Shown piece by piece: positions 29,671-41,140 of a DNA stretch of 64,000 bases; positions within the stretch are counted from its first letter, which is position 1, and each line of letters opens with the position of its first letter. The stretch spans positions 1 to 64,000 of the forward strand of contig JAMXDE010000086.1 in NCBI GenBank assembly GCA_026770025.1, in the 5' to 3' direction. Source of the DNA: Craspedostauros australis (Eukaryota > Bacillariophyta > Bacillariophyceae > Mastogloiales > Achnanthaceae). The position numbers and the translations under genes were made by a program. A model generated the notes under the pieces. The model saw only the letters and a program-made list of their open reading frames with translations, ran no database searches and was not told the DNA's origin.

Positions 29671-31719
29671 TTTGCGTTTAGCACTGTCCTTTGAGGCCAA
29701 TTGTGGTTCCCTCACGACTTATCCTGGAAACGAAAAGAACGCACTTTTCCCTCACGTCCCTGTGCCACTGTGCACAGCAGATGAGTCTTGGTTGCATCAT
29801 GGTGGCGCAGCGGAACAAGACATCTCTGCCTCGCGAGAAGCGGATCGATAAGTCTCTCGTCTGCTATTTCCGACTACTCGTGCTCGTCTCCAGTTCTCGC
29901 TCTCGCACCGTACTCGCGTGTATGACCTACCTGACGCTTCACACATGGTCCACCGTCGCAGCACTTCGTGGCGTCTGGTGGAACGCAAGGGTGGCCTCCA
30001 CCATGACGCGGAAAGAATCGGCGCGTACGACGCAGGACACCTTCACCGCGACGCTTCCTCGCATTGCAGATTCGAACATGTGAGGGTGCTCTCCACTCCA
30101 CTCTGCTCCCGGGTTGTACGGCGACTAGGACATGGGCAGATTTCCGAAATCGATGACGATCGTTTGTGCCATAGGTCGTACACGTACAATACGTGGAGTC
30201 GTACGTCTGGAAGAGCATCTCTCCAAAGTGTTGTAATCTGGAGAGAAAGGGCGTAGAGAATGACGTTGATGGAAGCACACTTCTCTCCTTTCTGCCCAGC
30301 TTCATTCCATCGAAACGTCATAAGCGCAGGCCACCTTGTCGATCTGTCGTTCCTGTACGACTAGTCCGCAATCGCTCGCTCGCCCATGGCGCGCCGCGTC
30401 GCGCGCAGGTCCTTGATCGTCTTTACACACATCTACGACGTCGATTCTGATGGCCGACGCAGGGATGAATGCGGGCTGTGACTGCACCTTGCAGATGGAG
30501 GGTCCCCAGCCGTTATACCTACGAGCGAGCATCCATGGCTCGTGCCCGTCCCGGACGTTCCGAACGGGTTGATCCAATTGCTTCACTCCAGTCGTAACTT
30601 CTCTCTGTTTTCTGTCCCCACCCAGCGCTCACTTTGTGGTCCATCGTCGATTGATTTTGTGACACAAAACTGGAGTTTGGTGTAAGCGACAAAGGGCCTA
30701 GCGTGGAACAGAGTCATTTGTCCAGAAAGCGGTTTTGACAGATTCACAACGTTGAAGTGACAAATTGTTGCGGAGAGAAAGAACCCGTGCTATTGGGCGC
30801 GCAGGACAGCAAGCAGACACTGCGCATGTGAATTGTTCGGATTTGTGCGTGTCTTTGGGCCTTGAATGTCACCACGTCATGTGAGACGTGTCACTGTGGC
30901 ATAATGATGCTGTCTTTGTGCCTTGCAATTTATCGTCTGCAAAGCACAAACAGACGCGTCTCACACAACTTGTTGGCGGAAACGCTAACGGCTTATCTTT
31001 TTCACACCACCACAAGTCATCTGCGCTCATTGTACGCGCCAACCCAGTCACATAAATTGCATCGCTCCGCAATCTCTTGTTGTCCCCTCTATCTCATACC
31101 CATCCCTCGAGTGTTCCCACTCATAAAAGGACAAAGTACACCAATCGTTGCTCCACTCCCATTCCTCGTTGACACAAAGGCAGAGACGGTGACGAAGACA
31201 GAGCGGCAAGAAGCAGAAGGTACGTCGGTGAGAGAGTACAGCGGTATCTGGCTTTCGCTTTCCCCGCTTTTATCGATTGTGGATACAGTACGTGCGTGGA
31301 AGCCGATGCCCAACCTGCTCATCCTTCAGCGGTTGCAAGATGCTCGTGGCGGCTGCCCCCAATGGTGAAGCCGTGCCTACCTTCAGCTTTCTCACATGCA
31401 GCAGTTCTCTCTCCATCGGTTCTACTCTGCCCTGCTCCGTTCTGCACCGCTGCAACACAATCAGTTGGTGCTCTGGCTTGTCAAAACAGAGCAAAAGATC
31501 ATCAGCTCACTCTGGCCTCCGTGTTTGGGTCAACGGTTGGCATCATCCTCCAACAGTCGACTGTGCACACTTTCGAACTCGCCGTATCCAGCAACACCGT
31601 AGCGGTCCTCTTCACCCTTCCGTCCGGCATCGTCTACCCGTGTTCGTGTTCGTCCCTGCACTTCCACAAAGGTAATTGCAACCGCAACTGCAGGTGCAAC
31701 TGAGACCACCGATCCAACA
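29671..31719. other. Intergenic region and putative promoter/5' UTR of the cyclase gene
   Basis: No supported gene is present. ORFs at 29691-30083 and 30862-31368 carry no recognisable domain. The final few hundred bases before the ATG at 31720 should contain the cyclase promoter and 5' UTR, but I cannot point to defined elements. Confidence 0.4.
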
Positions 31720-34700
31720 ATGGTCGGCTACGCGACGCAATCGACCGCGAGCAACGGCAGTGCCGTCGGAAAGTATGGCGACGACAGCGATAAAGACAGC
31801 AGCGATGATGCGCTGAGCCAGTCAGTCAGCGGCATCTCCGACGAGCAATCGACCGCAGGGAATTCAATCGGATGGAGCAGTTCCACATCTTCAAAGCGCA
31901 GTGGTGCAAAGAAGCAACCGCGTTCGGCCAAGGAAACCGAAATCGCAGCAGAGGAAGCCAGGGCAGTGTTTTGGTCCAAGATATGCATGCTCTCGCTGCT
32001 GCTCGTATCTGCCGGCATCGCCAGCGGCCTCGCTTTCCACTTCGCCAGGGAGGCGGAGACATCCGATTTCAAACTTCAGGTAAGCGCCGGTATCCTTCAG
32101 CCATCATTCCACGATGCTGCATGAATCCGTACGTCCATCTCCATCCTCGTGTACCTTCGCCACCATCGCGCCTCACTCACGATGCCGCACACTCGCATTC
32201 CATGACCACGTTCCTGATGCGTTCTCCACTCTGCGACATCGCGTCCCACCGCGATGTACCACCCTTGTACTCGCTCTCATACCCGTACTGGCACTACTGT
32301 TTAGTTCCACAATTACGCCAACGAATTAGAGGATGTCACGAAGCAAAACCTCCAGAATGCGCTGGATCTGATTGCAGGCCTTGGCGACTCCGTCACGTCT
32401 TACGATCTGAGCAAGACCAGCAACACGACGTTCCCCTTCGTGACGATCCCGCACTTCGAAATCCGGGGACGCAACTACAGACACGTCTCAGGTGCTCTCA
32501 TGGTTGCATACGCGCCCACCGTCAATCCCGACCAGCTCAGCCGATGGTCCGACTACTCGGTGAACAATCAAGGCTGGATCCAGCAGTCGATTGACCTCGA
32601 GAATGACGCGAAGAAGAGAGAAACGACCCCGACACCTATCCATGAGTCTATCTTTGACGTGAAGAATGAAGGTCGTTTCGTCGATTCTCCTGCACGGGAG
32701 ACTCACTGTCCTCTGTGGCAGCAAAGCCCACCACCTCGGAGCGAGAACTTCATCAATTCGGATCTCTGCTCTTACGACGTCATAGCCGATGTCTTCGAGG
32801 CGTCCAAACAAACGCAGCGCCCGGCGTTGTCGGAGGTTTCGGATCCAACGACCATCTTTGGCCTCGAAGCCCTGGGTAAAGACAAAGACAAAATTGTCGT
32901 GATACACCCAAAGAGCATCCTTGTCGAGCCAGTCTTCGATCGATTTGGCGATGCTGGCAAGCAAGTCGTGGGACTACTCGTCGCCGTCATCCCCTGGGAG
33001 CTTTACTTCACGAACGTCATCCAGGAAAACTCCAAGGGTATCATCGTAGTGCTCGGAAGCTCCTGCGGCGATAGATTCTCCTTCCAGATTGATGGCCCCA
33101 ACGCGTCTTATCTCGGCTTGGGCGACTTTCATTCGGCGGAGTACACCGACATGAGGCATGTGACCACCTTCACTGATGAGCAGCTGCTAGAGACGGAGTG
33201 GACCACCGTGGGCGGCAAGACCTGCATCTACACGCTGAATATGTACCCATCGGAGGAGATGGAGAAATCGTATCGCACGGACACGCCATTGGTCCTGGCT
33301 ACTGCCATCGCAGCCTTGTTCATCTTCACCATGGCCGTGTTCCTTGGGTACGACTTCTTGGTACAACGACGCCAAAGCAAGGTCCAAAATGCAGCCGTCA
33401 AATCCAACGCCATCGTTTCCTCCCTCTTCCCAGCAAAGGTCCGGGAACGGCTGATGCAGGAGAAGGAGCAGATGATGACATCCGAGCCGCACGATGGCGC
33501 CATCAACCTGCACACGCAAGGCAAGCTCCAGTCGAAGGGCCCCGTCGACCCCAACCGCCAGCTCTTTCATGAGACAAGCACCTCACCGACCCCGTCGTTG
33601 GATGGCGTGTTCTACGAAACCAAGCCCATCGCGGATCTTTTCCCCAACACAACAGTCCTCTTCTCCGACATCGTAAAATTCACAGCGTGGAGCTCCGTCC
33701 GTGAACCGACGCAAGTCTTCATGCTTCTTGAGACCGTGTACCGCGCATTCGACACAATCGCGAACAAGCGCGGAGTCTTCAAAGTCGAGACGATCGGGGA
33801 CTGCTACGTCGCCGTGGCTGGACTTCCAGAACCAAGGGACGACCATGCCGTCATCATGGCACGCTTTGCCAACGATTGCATGAGGAAGATGAACGAGCTG
33901 TCGAAGATGCTCGAAGTGACTTTGGGACCCGACACCGGCGACCTCATGATGAGAATGGGCCTGCACTCGGGACCAGTCACAGCTGGAGTCCTCCGCGGCG
34001 ACAAGTCCAGATTCCAGCTGTTCGGTGACACCGTCAACACAGCAGCTCGAGTCGAGGCCACCGGTGCGCGCGGTCGCATCCACCTGTCGGAAAGCACAGC
34101 CAATCTGCTCATCGCTGCAGGTAAGAAGGCCTGGATCATGCCGCGAGACGAGACCGTTGTTGCCAAAGGCAAGGGGGTCATTACAACTTTCTGGCTCCAA
34201 TCCAAGGCCACGGCGGAGAGAACCGGAGATTCCATCACCGAAGCCACGAGCACGGCTGGCGCAGACCACCAATCAAACATCCCCGGTGCGTCGGGTCATG
34301 GCATGACGGCATGCCAACAGAGCAGCCCAGCTGCCGTTAGCCATCCATCTACACCGCCCATCTTGAGACAGTCCCAGAGCGCGATGGACAAGCTCCCAAC
34401 ATACCTCCAAAGCACACCCAAACAGCAACGTTTGGTTAAATGGAACGTCGACATCCTTGCCAGATTGTTGCTGATGGTGGTCGAGAAGCGCCAGCCGACT
34501 TCCACGAATAGCGCCGTTGATGGATCCCTCGCCAACACGGAGGAGATGATCTGCCGAAGGAGCTACCCCTTGAATGAGGTCGTAGAGTTCGTGAGTCTCC
34601 CAGGATTTTCAAAGAACCGCAACTCGACCAAGGCTTTCAAGAACATCGCTCCGGTCTTCATCAGCGATGAGGTCCACGCTCAACTGCAACTCTACGTGGA

Positions 34701-35598
34701 AACCATCGCCTCGATGTACCGCGATAACTCCTTCCACAACTTCGAGCACGCATCGCACGTCTCAATGTCAGTCACGAAGCTTCTTTCCAGAATCGTGGCA
34801 CCAGACATCGAAGAGGATGGTCAGGACCGCGCGCAATGCCTCCATGACCACACATACGGCATCACGTCGGACCCACTCACACAGTTCGCTGTCGTCCTCT
34901 CGGCTCTCATCCATGATGTGGATCATGTTGGGGTCCCCAACTTCCTCCTCCTTGCTGAGAATGAACGCCTTGCGAAGCGGTTCAAGAACAAGAGCGTGGC
35001 AGAACAAAACTCCATCGAATTGGCATGGGACATACTCATGCAACCGAAGTTTGACAGTCTGAGGAACTGCATCTACACGGACGCGCACGAGCTCAAGAGA
35101 TTCCGGCAACTCATGGTCAACTCCGTTCTGGCCACGGACATCTTTGACGCCGAGCTCAGCACGCTGCGAAAGAATCGGTGGGAGAGAGCCTTTAGCAGCA
35201 ACAGCAGTACAGACTCCAGCAAAACCGTCGACACAAACAGGAAGGCCACGATCGTCATTGAGCATCTCATCCAGGCCTCGGATGTAGCCCATACTATGCA
35301 GCATTGGCACGTCTACCAGAAATGGAACGAGCGGCTGTTCCACGAGATGATGCATGCGCATATCTCCGGACGATCCCAGAAAAATCCGTCCCAAAGCTGG
35401 TACGAAGGCGAGCTCAAGTTCTACGACAACTACATCATCCCGCTGGCGAAGAAATTGAAGGAGTGCGGCGTGTTTGGTGTCAGCTCGGATGAATGTCTCA
35501 ACTATGCCATGGAGAATCGGCGTGAATGGGCCAAGAAGGGGCGCGATATCGTGGAGCAGATGTCGGCGCCGTACAAGAGAAGGCAGTGGCGGAAATAG
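31720..35598 (+). CDS. Receptor-type class III nucleotide cyclase fused to class I cyclic-nucleotide phosphodiesterase
   Basis: Two exons: 31720-32079 and 32305-35598, with a phase-0 intron (CAG|GTAAGC to TTTAG|TTC). The protein has 1217 residues. A Ser/Asp-rich cytosolic N-terminus is followed by a transmembrane segment (about 87-108), an extracytoplasmic sensor-like region of about 335 residues, and a second transmembrane segment (about 447-470). The cyclase domain (about 564-755) has metal-binding Asp575 (LFSDIVKF) and Asp619 (ETIGDCYVA) and the GDTVNTAARVE motif. Glu615 is guanine-type, but Gln691 replaces the usual Cys, so the substrate (cGMP or cAMP) is unresolved. The C-terminal PDE domain (about 910-1210) has HNFEH, ALIHDVDHVGVPN and a late ASDVAHTMQHW metal/substrate region. 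Synthesis and hydrolysis are therefore joined in one membrane receptor, which implies tight pulse-like signalling. Similar cyclase-PDE fusions are known in diatoms and other stramenopiles. It converges with the gene at 36140. Confidence 0.95.
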
Positions 35599-36139
35599 CG
35601 ACGGAGGTAGCGGTAGCAGCAGCGGCAGCAATGGCGACTAAGGCGACTAAGGACACGGCAATGGAGGCGGAGATGCGAGTGTGAGTGGGGCACAGCAGCT
35701 CCAACGATCACAAGGTCAACATGGTTTAGAGACATCGCATGAACAATATTATATTTTATTCTATATTCTATAATGTTCTACAGTATAATGGTTGTTATCG
35801 GAATTTCACCACGCATTACTCGTAGCTCGACGAAATAGATTTCGAGGTTCCGCGATCTTGGGGTCGTCGGAAGGCAATTGTGCGTTGCGATAGTCTGCAG
35901 ACTAGAATTCCCTGGGTCTCTGCAAAATCTGCCGCAGCTGGAGGAAAGCTAACATACATGCTCGGCAAGAACGAGGTTGGCCACTTCTGGCGTTGCCGTC
36001 TCTCCCTGAGAAGATGACCTCAGCCTGATGCAGCAAGCGAATGCATCACAGGCTCCCTGCTCAATCCTCGCTTTACCAAGGACATGCTGTCCCGTTGTTG
36101 CATAACTCTGTTTATCGGTGCAGGCGCCGGGCCCGATTA
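35599..36139. other. Convergent intergenic region
   Basis: This holds the 3' ends of two genes meeting tail to tail. An AT-rich block around 35745-35790 (ATATTTTATTCTATATTC) is a plausible cyclase 3' UTR/polyadenylation region. Nothing else is recognised. Confidence 0.5.
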
Positions 36140-39100
36140 CTATTTTCTTGTGGGGATGTTCGGTTGGTCAAGATGTTTGTCTTCATCGTCCATTACCCTC
36201 ATGGCCTTTTTCTCCAAACCCTTGATGCGGGCTGCTTCCTTCCTGTCCTTGTGGCGCAAGTACGCCCCAGATATCGTGTTGATCGATTTCTGGAGCTTCT
36301 TCTCCAACCGGATGTACTTCATCTGCTCGCGAACATCCGCTCCGCTCACGGGGGATGCAGTCGTTGCAATGCGCATGATGCTATGCGTTCGATCCATACG
36401 GTACCCCCACCATCCGAAGGAGATGATCTCAAAGAACTTCTGCACTCTCTTGCCCATCTGATGGAACATGACTGTCATGGCAACGAAGCGTTGCAACGAT
36501 GCGATCCTCGTCTCGTACAGCTCTTGAGCGAAGTGCTGGCTCTTGGCCACGGAAAAGTCGACGGTGTCCTTGGATTTGCCCGCATTGAATTTGCGCAGAT
36601 TGAATCCAAAGTACCTCTCCTTGCTGGCTTCGATACGAATGATGCCGGTTTCGTCGCGGTTGCTGGGAGGTAGAATGAGCGCATCGTCGCCAATGTTGTA
36701 CTTCGCAAGGATGGTGACCATCTCGCTGTAGTCCATCTTGCCGGTCTTATCTTCGTCGGCCTCCTTGAAGATCTCGTGGAGCCGCTCCTCCGCAAGCTTG
36801 ATGTTGATGTGCTTTGGGAGTTGCAAGAAATCGCTCTCCTCGAGGAAGCCCTTCTTGTCGACATCGAGAGCGCTGAAGAGTTTCTGCAGCTGATCTGAGT
36901 ATTTCTTCTTCTGCCTGATCTTTCGGAGGACAAAGTCAAGATCAACACCGTCCCTCAACGTGGAAACTTCTTCCTGAGAAGTCAACAGGGTGGTGGAAGC
37001 GGGTGGGTGTCCGATGGAAGGACGTTGGAGTGAGCGGATGCGGCTTCCAGTGGTGTGCCCGAGCACGATGTTCTGATGCTTGCTGAGTGACAGGCTTGCC
37101 ATGTGAAGCGATTGTGACGGTTCGTTTGCGTCATCATTGTCACCGATGCTCATGCTGTTACGAAGATTCTTCTTTTTGCCTGATCCATCCTCGAGGTTGC
37201 TGTAAGCTCCCAAGAGTGCGACGGCAGAACGCTTCTTCATCGCTCCAGGGTGGATGCTGTTGTTGTGCAACTCGGCCCTGTCTTCGAGGACACGCTTTGA
37301 GCCGGAGAGTAGCGACTTGCGACCAATCACCTTGGAGATGCGTCCGCGCACGGTCTCCGAATCTCCCATGCTGGATGATCTCCGTTTGGTTGAGAACCAT
37401 GCAGAGGTGGAACCATGGTCGGTGGCATCAAGGCTGGTCGCCAAACTTTTCTCGCTCACGTTGCGAATGTCAGCTTCCAGCAGAATGCGCTCGCACAGGA
37501 ACAAGGGGCGGCGACGCTTCAGGAAGATCGCGGCCTTCGTCAGCGGCAGCTTGAAGGGGTTGTGGCCGATCGTGATGCTTTCGCATGTGCCGCCCCAGCT
37601 CTGGATGCTGCTGGCTTGGTTGACGGCCAGGCACGTGGACGCCTCTGCTGTTGACAACGCCGAAAGTCTACCGTCCGGACGTCCGCAAATCACGAGCGCA
37701 CCGCGAACGACTCGATGGGTGTGACGGTGGACCAAGTGATCGACGGCGTTGCCACTCAGCACATTGAGACCGGCGATGCTGTACGAGCACGCGAAAATCT
37801 TGCTGAGGAAGGCCTCCGCGGATTGGGCCACCCACGGGATGTCGCCAATCACGACGGTGCGGCCGACCATGCGATGCAAAAGGTTGCGGCCCTGGTACAA
37901 GCGGATCAGCGTGATGTTGATCTGCGGTAACCAAAAGTAGATGGCAGCGTCGACCAGTCGGATGAGGTACATGAAGTCGCTGGAGGAATCCAACCCGGCC
38001 CCGTAGGCTATGGCCGTGGCGAGCGGATATCCAGAGATGACGGTCACGAAGACGTAGATGAAGCACATGATGTATGCGCGTGCGTTCTCAAGGATGTGCT
38101 CTGCCCACAGATTGCCGGCGTTGCGCAGGATGGTGTCCGTGCTTTCGGCTCCCTCCACGGGCACAGGCTCGCCCTTCTCATCGATGCCGACGATATCGGC
38201 GAGTGCGGAAACGTTGGATTGGTTGCACCGTTCCAGGATCTGCAGGTCTTGCTCCGTCATCCTCGTTCCTGTGATGCGCCTGTAGCGATTGTCACTGAGG
38301 ATGACAGCGCTGAGGTATTCCAGCAAGTTTGTGAGCAGCTGGTGCGTGGCGACTACTGAGATGGAGCTCGGCTCCGCAGGACGCATTCCAACCTCCGTTG
38401 TGAAGATGCGGTGCTTCAGCGCACTCTCGAGGCTGACACCGTTGGAGCCGTCGATACTGCGAAGCTGCTTGCCGATCTGCGTATCCCATTCCGACGTCAC
38501 GACGAAGAGGTTGTCGGTGGATCCTTGCAGCAGATTGGAGCAGTTGAGCGGAGCGAAGGTGCCGCCGCTCTGGCTCACGATGATGATGATCGTGTCGCTG
38601 AGATCCTGCGTTTGCGGGGAGTACGGAAAGCCGAACGAAGGCAAGGAGATCTCCTGGCCGAACAATCCAAGCAGCTTGTTGCTGCTGACGGATTGGATCT
38701 TGAGCTTCGGGAAGGCCTTTTGCAGATCAGATCCAAACTGTTCCGCGAGCCAAAGCGAGACCTCGCATCCTGTGAGGAGGATGTCGATGGAGCCAGACGA
38801 CTTGCCCTCCAGCTTGGCCTTGAGGCGGTGCCGCAAGCAACTCGAGAGGTTGTACGCCGCCAGCCTGTTCAGGCTGGTGTGGGCCTTGGAGACCTGAAAC
38901 TCATCTTGGATCTTCCTGCACACGGCCGGGATCTCGTTGATGTCCTCGAGGATGGGGTCCTCGCAATCGTCTTTGAGCGGCTTGATCAGAGCATTGCGCG
39001 ACAGTGCTGTCATGCGATGGAAGAGCTGCACCAGAGTGTCGGCCTGCCCCACGCTCTTGTCGAGTCTGAATGTAACGAGAGTCACATCTCCATTCAGCAT

Positions 39101-41140
39101 GCTGTGCCGGGCGAGATGACGGTTGGGCATGGAAAGGATGTGGCTCGAATTTCCGTCGTTGCTGCTGCCGTGGGAGTCCTCAAAGCGTGATGGGATGACC
39201 GCCGCCGTGCGTTTTGGGCGTGTCTCTCGATCCACCTTCGCCTTCCAATCGAGCAGCACGATCTCTCCACCAAGATCATCCAGATCGAGTCGTAGAGAGT
39301 CCAAGTCGACATCGCGTGTGGAAGACTCCAAGCTTCGATCGCCAGGAAGACGCGTGTTGAGTCCAGACTTGACAGCGGCCTGCTCGGAGCCGAAGCAAAT
39401 GAGTCCCTTCGACGGGTAGAATGCGATGGACATGCTCTGGCCTTGCGCGGCGATGCAGATTTGGCGTCTCGCATCCAGAGACGATGAGACCACCAACCCG
39501 AACGAACCCTTCGCGCTGGACAGAAAGGTCTTGGTGGTGTAGAAGAGATCGTTGTCGAAGAAGGCACCGATCGTGGCCCTGCAAAAGTCCGTCAATGTGG
39601 CCAAGCGGTTGCCGTCATCGTCATTGCCGCCGTCCGCCATCATCTGGATCTGCTTGGTATTGTTGATGTCGTCCGGTTCCACGAAATCGAGGAGAACGCC
39701 GAGCACGGCATCGTCCTTCTTGATCTTCTCGCAGATGTTTTGGGCGAGGTCGTTGCGGCCGACGTCGGTGTCGAGGTCCATCATGGTGTCGTCGTTGGAG
39801 ACGTACTCCTTCAACGACTTTTCGAAGATGATGCCCACCTGCTCGAAGAACTTGTACTCCGGGAAACCGTTGGATTGCGAATCGCTGATGACGCTGTTGG
39901 GTAGTCCCAATGCCAACGCGTACCGTGCCGACAAACCGAAGCATCCCTGCGTGCGCAGCACGTCCACCATGCCGGCCACGGCGCACGAGTCGACCGTCGA
40001 TGGCATGGGAGCATGTGTGACACTCTGCAGCCAGGCCTGGACGACGTCCAGATCGTAGTTGATGCCTTTGACAGAGTAAAAATCGAAGTCTCCGTTGTGC
40101 GTGATGTAGTTCTCGACGCGACGGTTCGCCACGGGTCCCTCCTTGGCATACGCCCTGATCGATTTGGTCATGTCGTAGACACGGCGCATGGTCGGCGGAG
40201 TCCAAATGTGAGGATGCGTGCCATCCAGGGTGGAAATGGAGGTTGTCGCAAAGCGGGTGTGCCCGGACATGACGGGGACGAAACCGGAACCGGGGAAGCG
40301 GTTGGGCTTGTCAAGGATGTCCTTGTCCACCTTGGCGCGCACCAGCTTGCTGAGGTTGGTCCGCTTCTTGTTGACGACACGACAACGGATGCCGACGAGA
40401 TCGCCTGGTGTCTTTTGCGCATTGCCAGTATTGCTGCTGGAAGTAGCCGTGCTAGGATAGTAGGTGACCACGCCGCCAGACTGAGCGCCTCTCATCATGG
40501 TGACGCGGACCATGCGCTCCAGCACTTCCAAGGCTGCTTCACCGTGGTTGTGCGACAGCCAGTTGTGGTGCAACAGAATGACGCCAAAGTTTCCGCAGAA
40601 AAATGGCAGCGCCGTTGCCACCGACGGGTCGGAGATGAGCGGGAGAAGTGGGTGAAATCCCAGCAGATCGGTGGATACAGCCTCGATTGCAACGATAGCA
40701 GCAGCGTAGACAGCCGAATTGTTTGTGACGAGTGCTTGGAGGATCGTGGACTGAGCCTTGTGGTGCGGATTTCTGAGTTTACGGTCATCGGATGATGCAC
40801 TCGTGCGTGCGAACCAATGCGCCAAGGTGATGAACAGGGCGGTGCTGAAGATCCAGCCCGTGTGTCGGATCCAGAACATGCATCGTTCATCGAGGATGGT
40901 CGGAATGTTGACTTGCCGCTGGATGCCGATGTGAAAGAGTAGGCGACAGATGGATCCACCATTTGCGGCGACGATGGCACCCCAAATTTGTGACGATGTA
41001 TTGGAAGGGGTGGCGGCGATGATGGCTGCAATGATGTGCGACACCTCGTGCAATGCTCCCAAAAGGATGTACGAAAGCAAAAGGTTCGCTCTGAAGGTCT
41101 TCATCTTGGATGGCGACGATGTCTTCGGCAGCGATGTCAT
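36140..41140 (-). CDS. Membrane-anchored class II glutamine amidotransferase / SIS-domain protein with C-terminal EF-hands
   Basis: A single exon of 1666 codons starts at ATG 41140. N-terminal hydrophobic segments lie about 17-45, 90-108 and 140-165. A class II amidotransferase domain follows: CGNFGVIL with the likely nucleophile Cys182, GHTRFATTS (293-301), THPH (308-311), HNGDFDFY (348-355), a conserved-type Asp384, and GSFGLVVSS (about 545-553). A SIS sugar-isomerase fold follows, with SQSGGTFAPL (856-865) and a later VVATHQLLTNLLEYL segment that matches the GlmS pattern. Two more hydrophobic stretches lie at 1023-1050 and 1056-1080. Calcium-binding EF-hand loops begin near 1426 (DVDKKGFLEES) and 1462 (DEDKTGKMDYSE), then a basic coiled tail. 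GlmS itself is about 600-700 residues, soluble and without EF-hands, so this is not ordinary GlmS. Cys182 would be internal unless the chain is cleaved. Substrate unknown. Confidence 0.85.
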   Translation of the reverse strand: MTSLPKTSSPSKMKTFRANLLLSYILLGALHEVSHIIAAIIAATPSNTSSQIWGAIVAANGGSICRLLFHIGIQRQVNIPTILDERCMFWIRHTGWIFSTALFITLAHWFARTSASSDDRKLRNPHHKAQSTILQALVTNNSAVYAAAIVAIEAVSTDLLGFHPLLPLISDPSVATALPFFCGNFGVILLHHNWLSHNHGEAALEVLERMVRVTMMRGAQSGGVVTYYPSTATSSSNTGNAQKTPGDLVGIRCRVVNKKRTNLSKLVRAKVDKDILDKPNRFPGSGFVPVMSGHTRFATTSISTLDGTHPHIWTPPTMRRVYDMTKSIRAYAKEGPVANRRVENYITHNGDFDFYSVKGINYDLDVVQAWLQSVTHAPMPSTVDSCAVAGMVDVLRTQGCFGLSARYALALGLPNSVISDSQSNGFPEYKFFEQVGIIFEKSLKEYVSNDDTMMDLDTDVGRNDLAQNICEKIKKDDAVLGVLLDFVEPDDINNTKQIQMMADGGNDDDGNRLATLTDFCRATIGAFFDNDLFYTTKTFLSSAKGSFGLVVSSSLDARRQICIAAQGQSMSIAFYPSKGLICFGSEQAAVKSGLNTRLPGDRSLESSTRDVDLDSLRLDLDDLGGEIVLLDWKAKVDRETRPKRTAAVIPSRFEDSHGSSNDGNSSHILSMPNRHLARHSMLNGDVTLVTFRLDKSVGQADTLVQLFHRMTALSRNALIKPLKDDCEDPILEDINEIPAVCRKIQDEFQVSKAHTSLNRLAAYNLSSCLRHRLKAKLEGKSSGSIDILLTGCEVSLWLAEQFGSDLQKAFPKLKIQSVSSNKLLGLFGQEISLPSFGFPYSPQTQDLSDTIIIIVSQSGGTFAPLNCSNLLQGSTDNLFVVTSEWDTQIGKQLRSIDGSNGVSLESALKHRIFTTEVGMRPAEPSSISVVATHQLLTNLLEYLSAVILSDNRYRRITGTRMTEQDLQILERCNQSNVSALADIVGIDEKGEPVPVEGAESTDTILRNAGNLWAEHILENARAYIMCFIYVFVTVISGYPLATAIAYGAGLDSSSDFMYLIRLVDAAIYFWLPQINITLIRLYQGRNLLHRMVGRTVVIGDIPWVAQSAEAFLSKIFACSYSIAGLNVLSGNAVDHLVHRHTHRVVRGALVICGRPDGRLSALSTAEASTCLAVNQASSIQSWGGTCESITIGHNPFKLPLTKAAIFLKRRRPLFLCERILLEADIRNVSEKSLATSLDATDHGSTSAWFSTKRRSSSMGDSETVRGRISKVIGRKSLLSGSKRVLEDRAELHNNSIHPGAMKKRSAVALLGAYSNLEDGSGKKKNLRNSMSIGDNDDANEPSQSLHMASLSLSKHQNIVLGHTTGSRIRSLQRPSIGHPPASTTLLTSQEEVSTLRDGVDLDFVLRKIRQKKKYSDQLQKLFSALDVDKKGFLEESDFLQLPKHINIKLAEERLHEIFKEADEDKTGKMDYSEMVTILAKYNIGDDALILPPSNRDETGIIRIEASKERYFGFNLRKFNAGKSKDTVDFSVAKSQHFAQELYETRIASLQRFVAMTVMFHQMGKRVQKFFEIISFGWWGYRMDRTHSIMRIATTASPVSGADVREQMKYIRLEKKLQKSINTISGAYLRHKDRKEAARIKGLEKKAMRVMDDEDKHLDQPNIPTRK

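Noticed and set aside
30862-31368. Possible extra upstream exon of the cyclase gene
   Set aside because: No convincing domain or conserved splice pair leading to 31720; the ATG at 31720 gives a normal N-terminus before the first membrane segment.
34768-35631. Minus-strand ORF of 287 codons
   Set aside because: Antisense of the phosphodiesterase domain, which has clear catalytic motifs on the plus strand.
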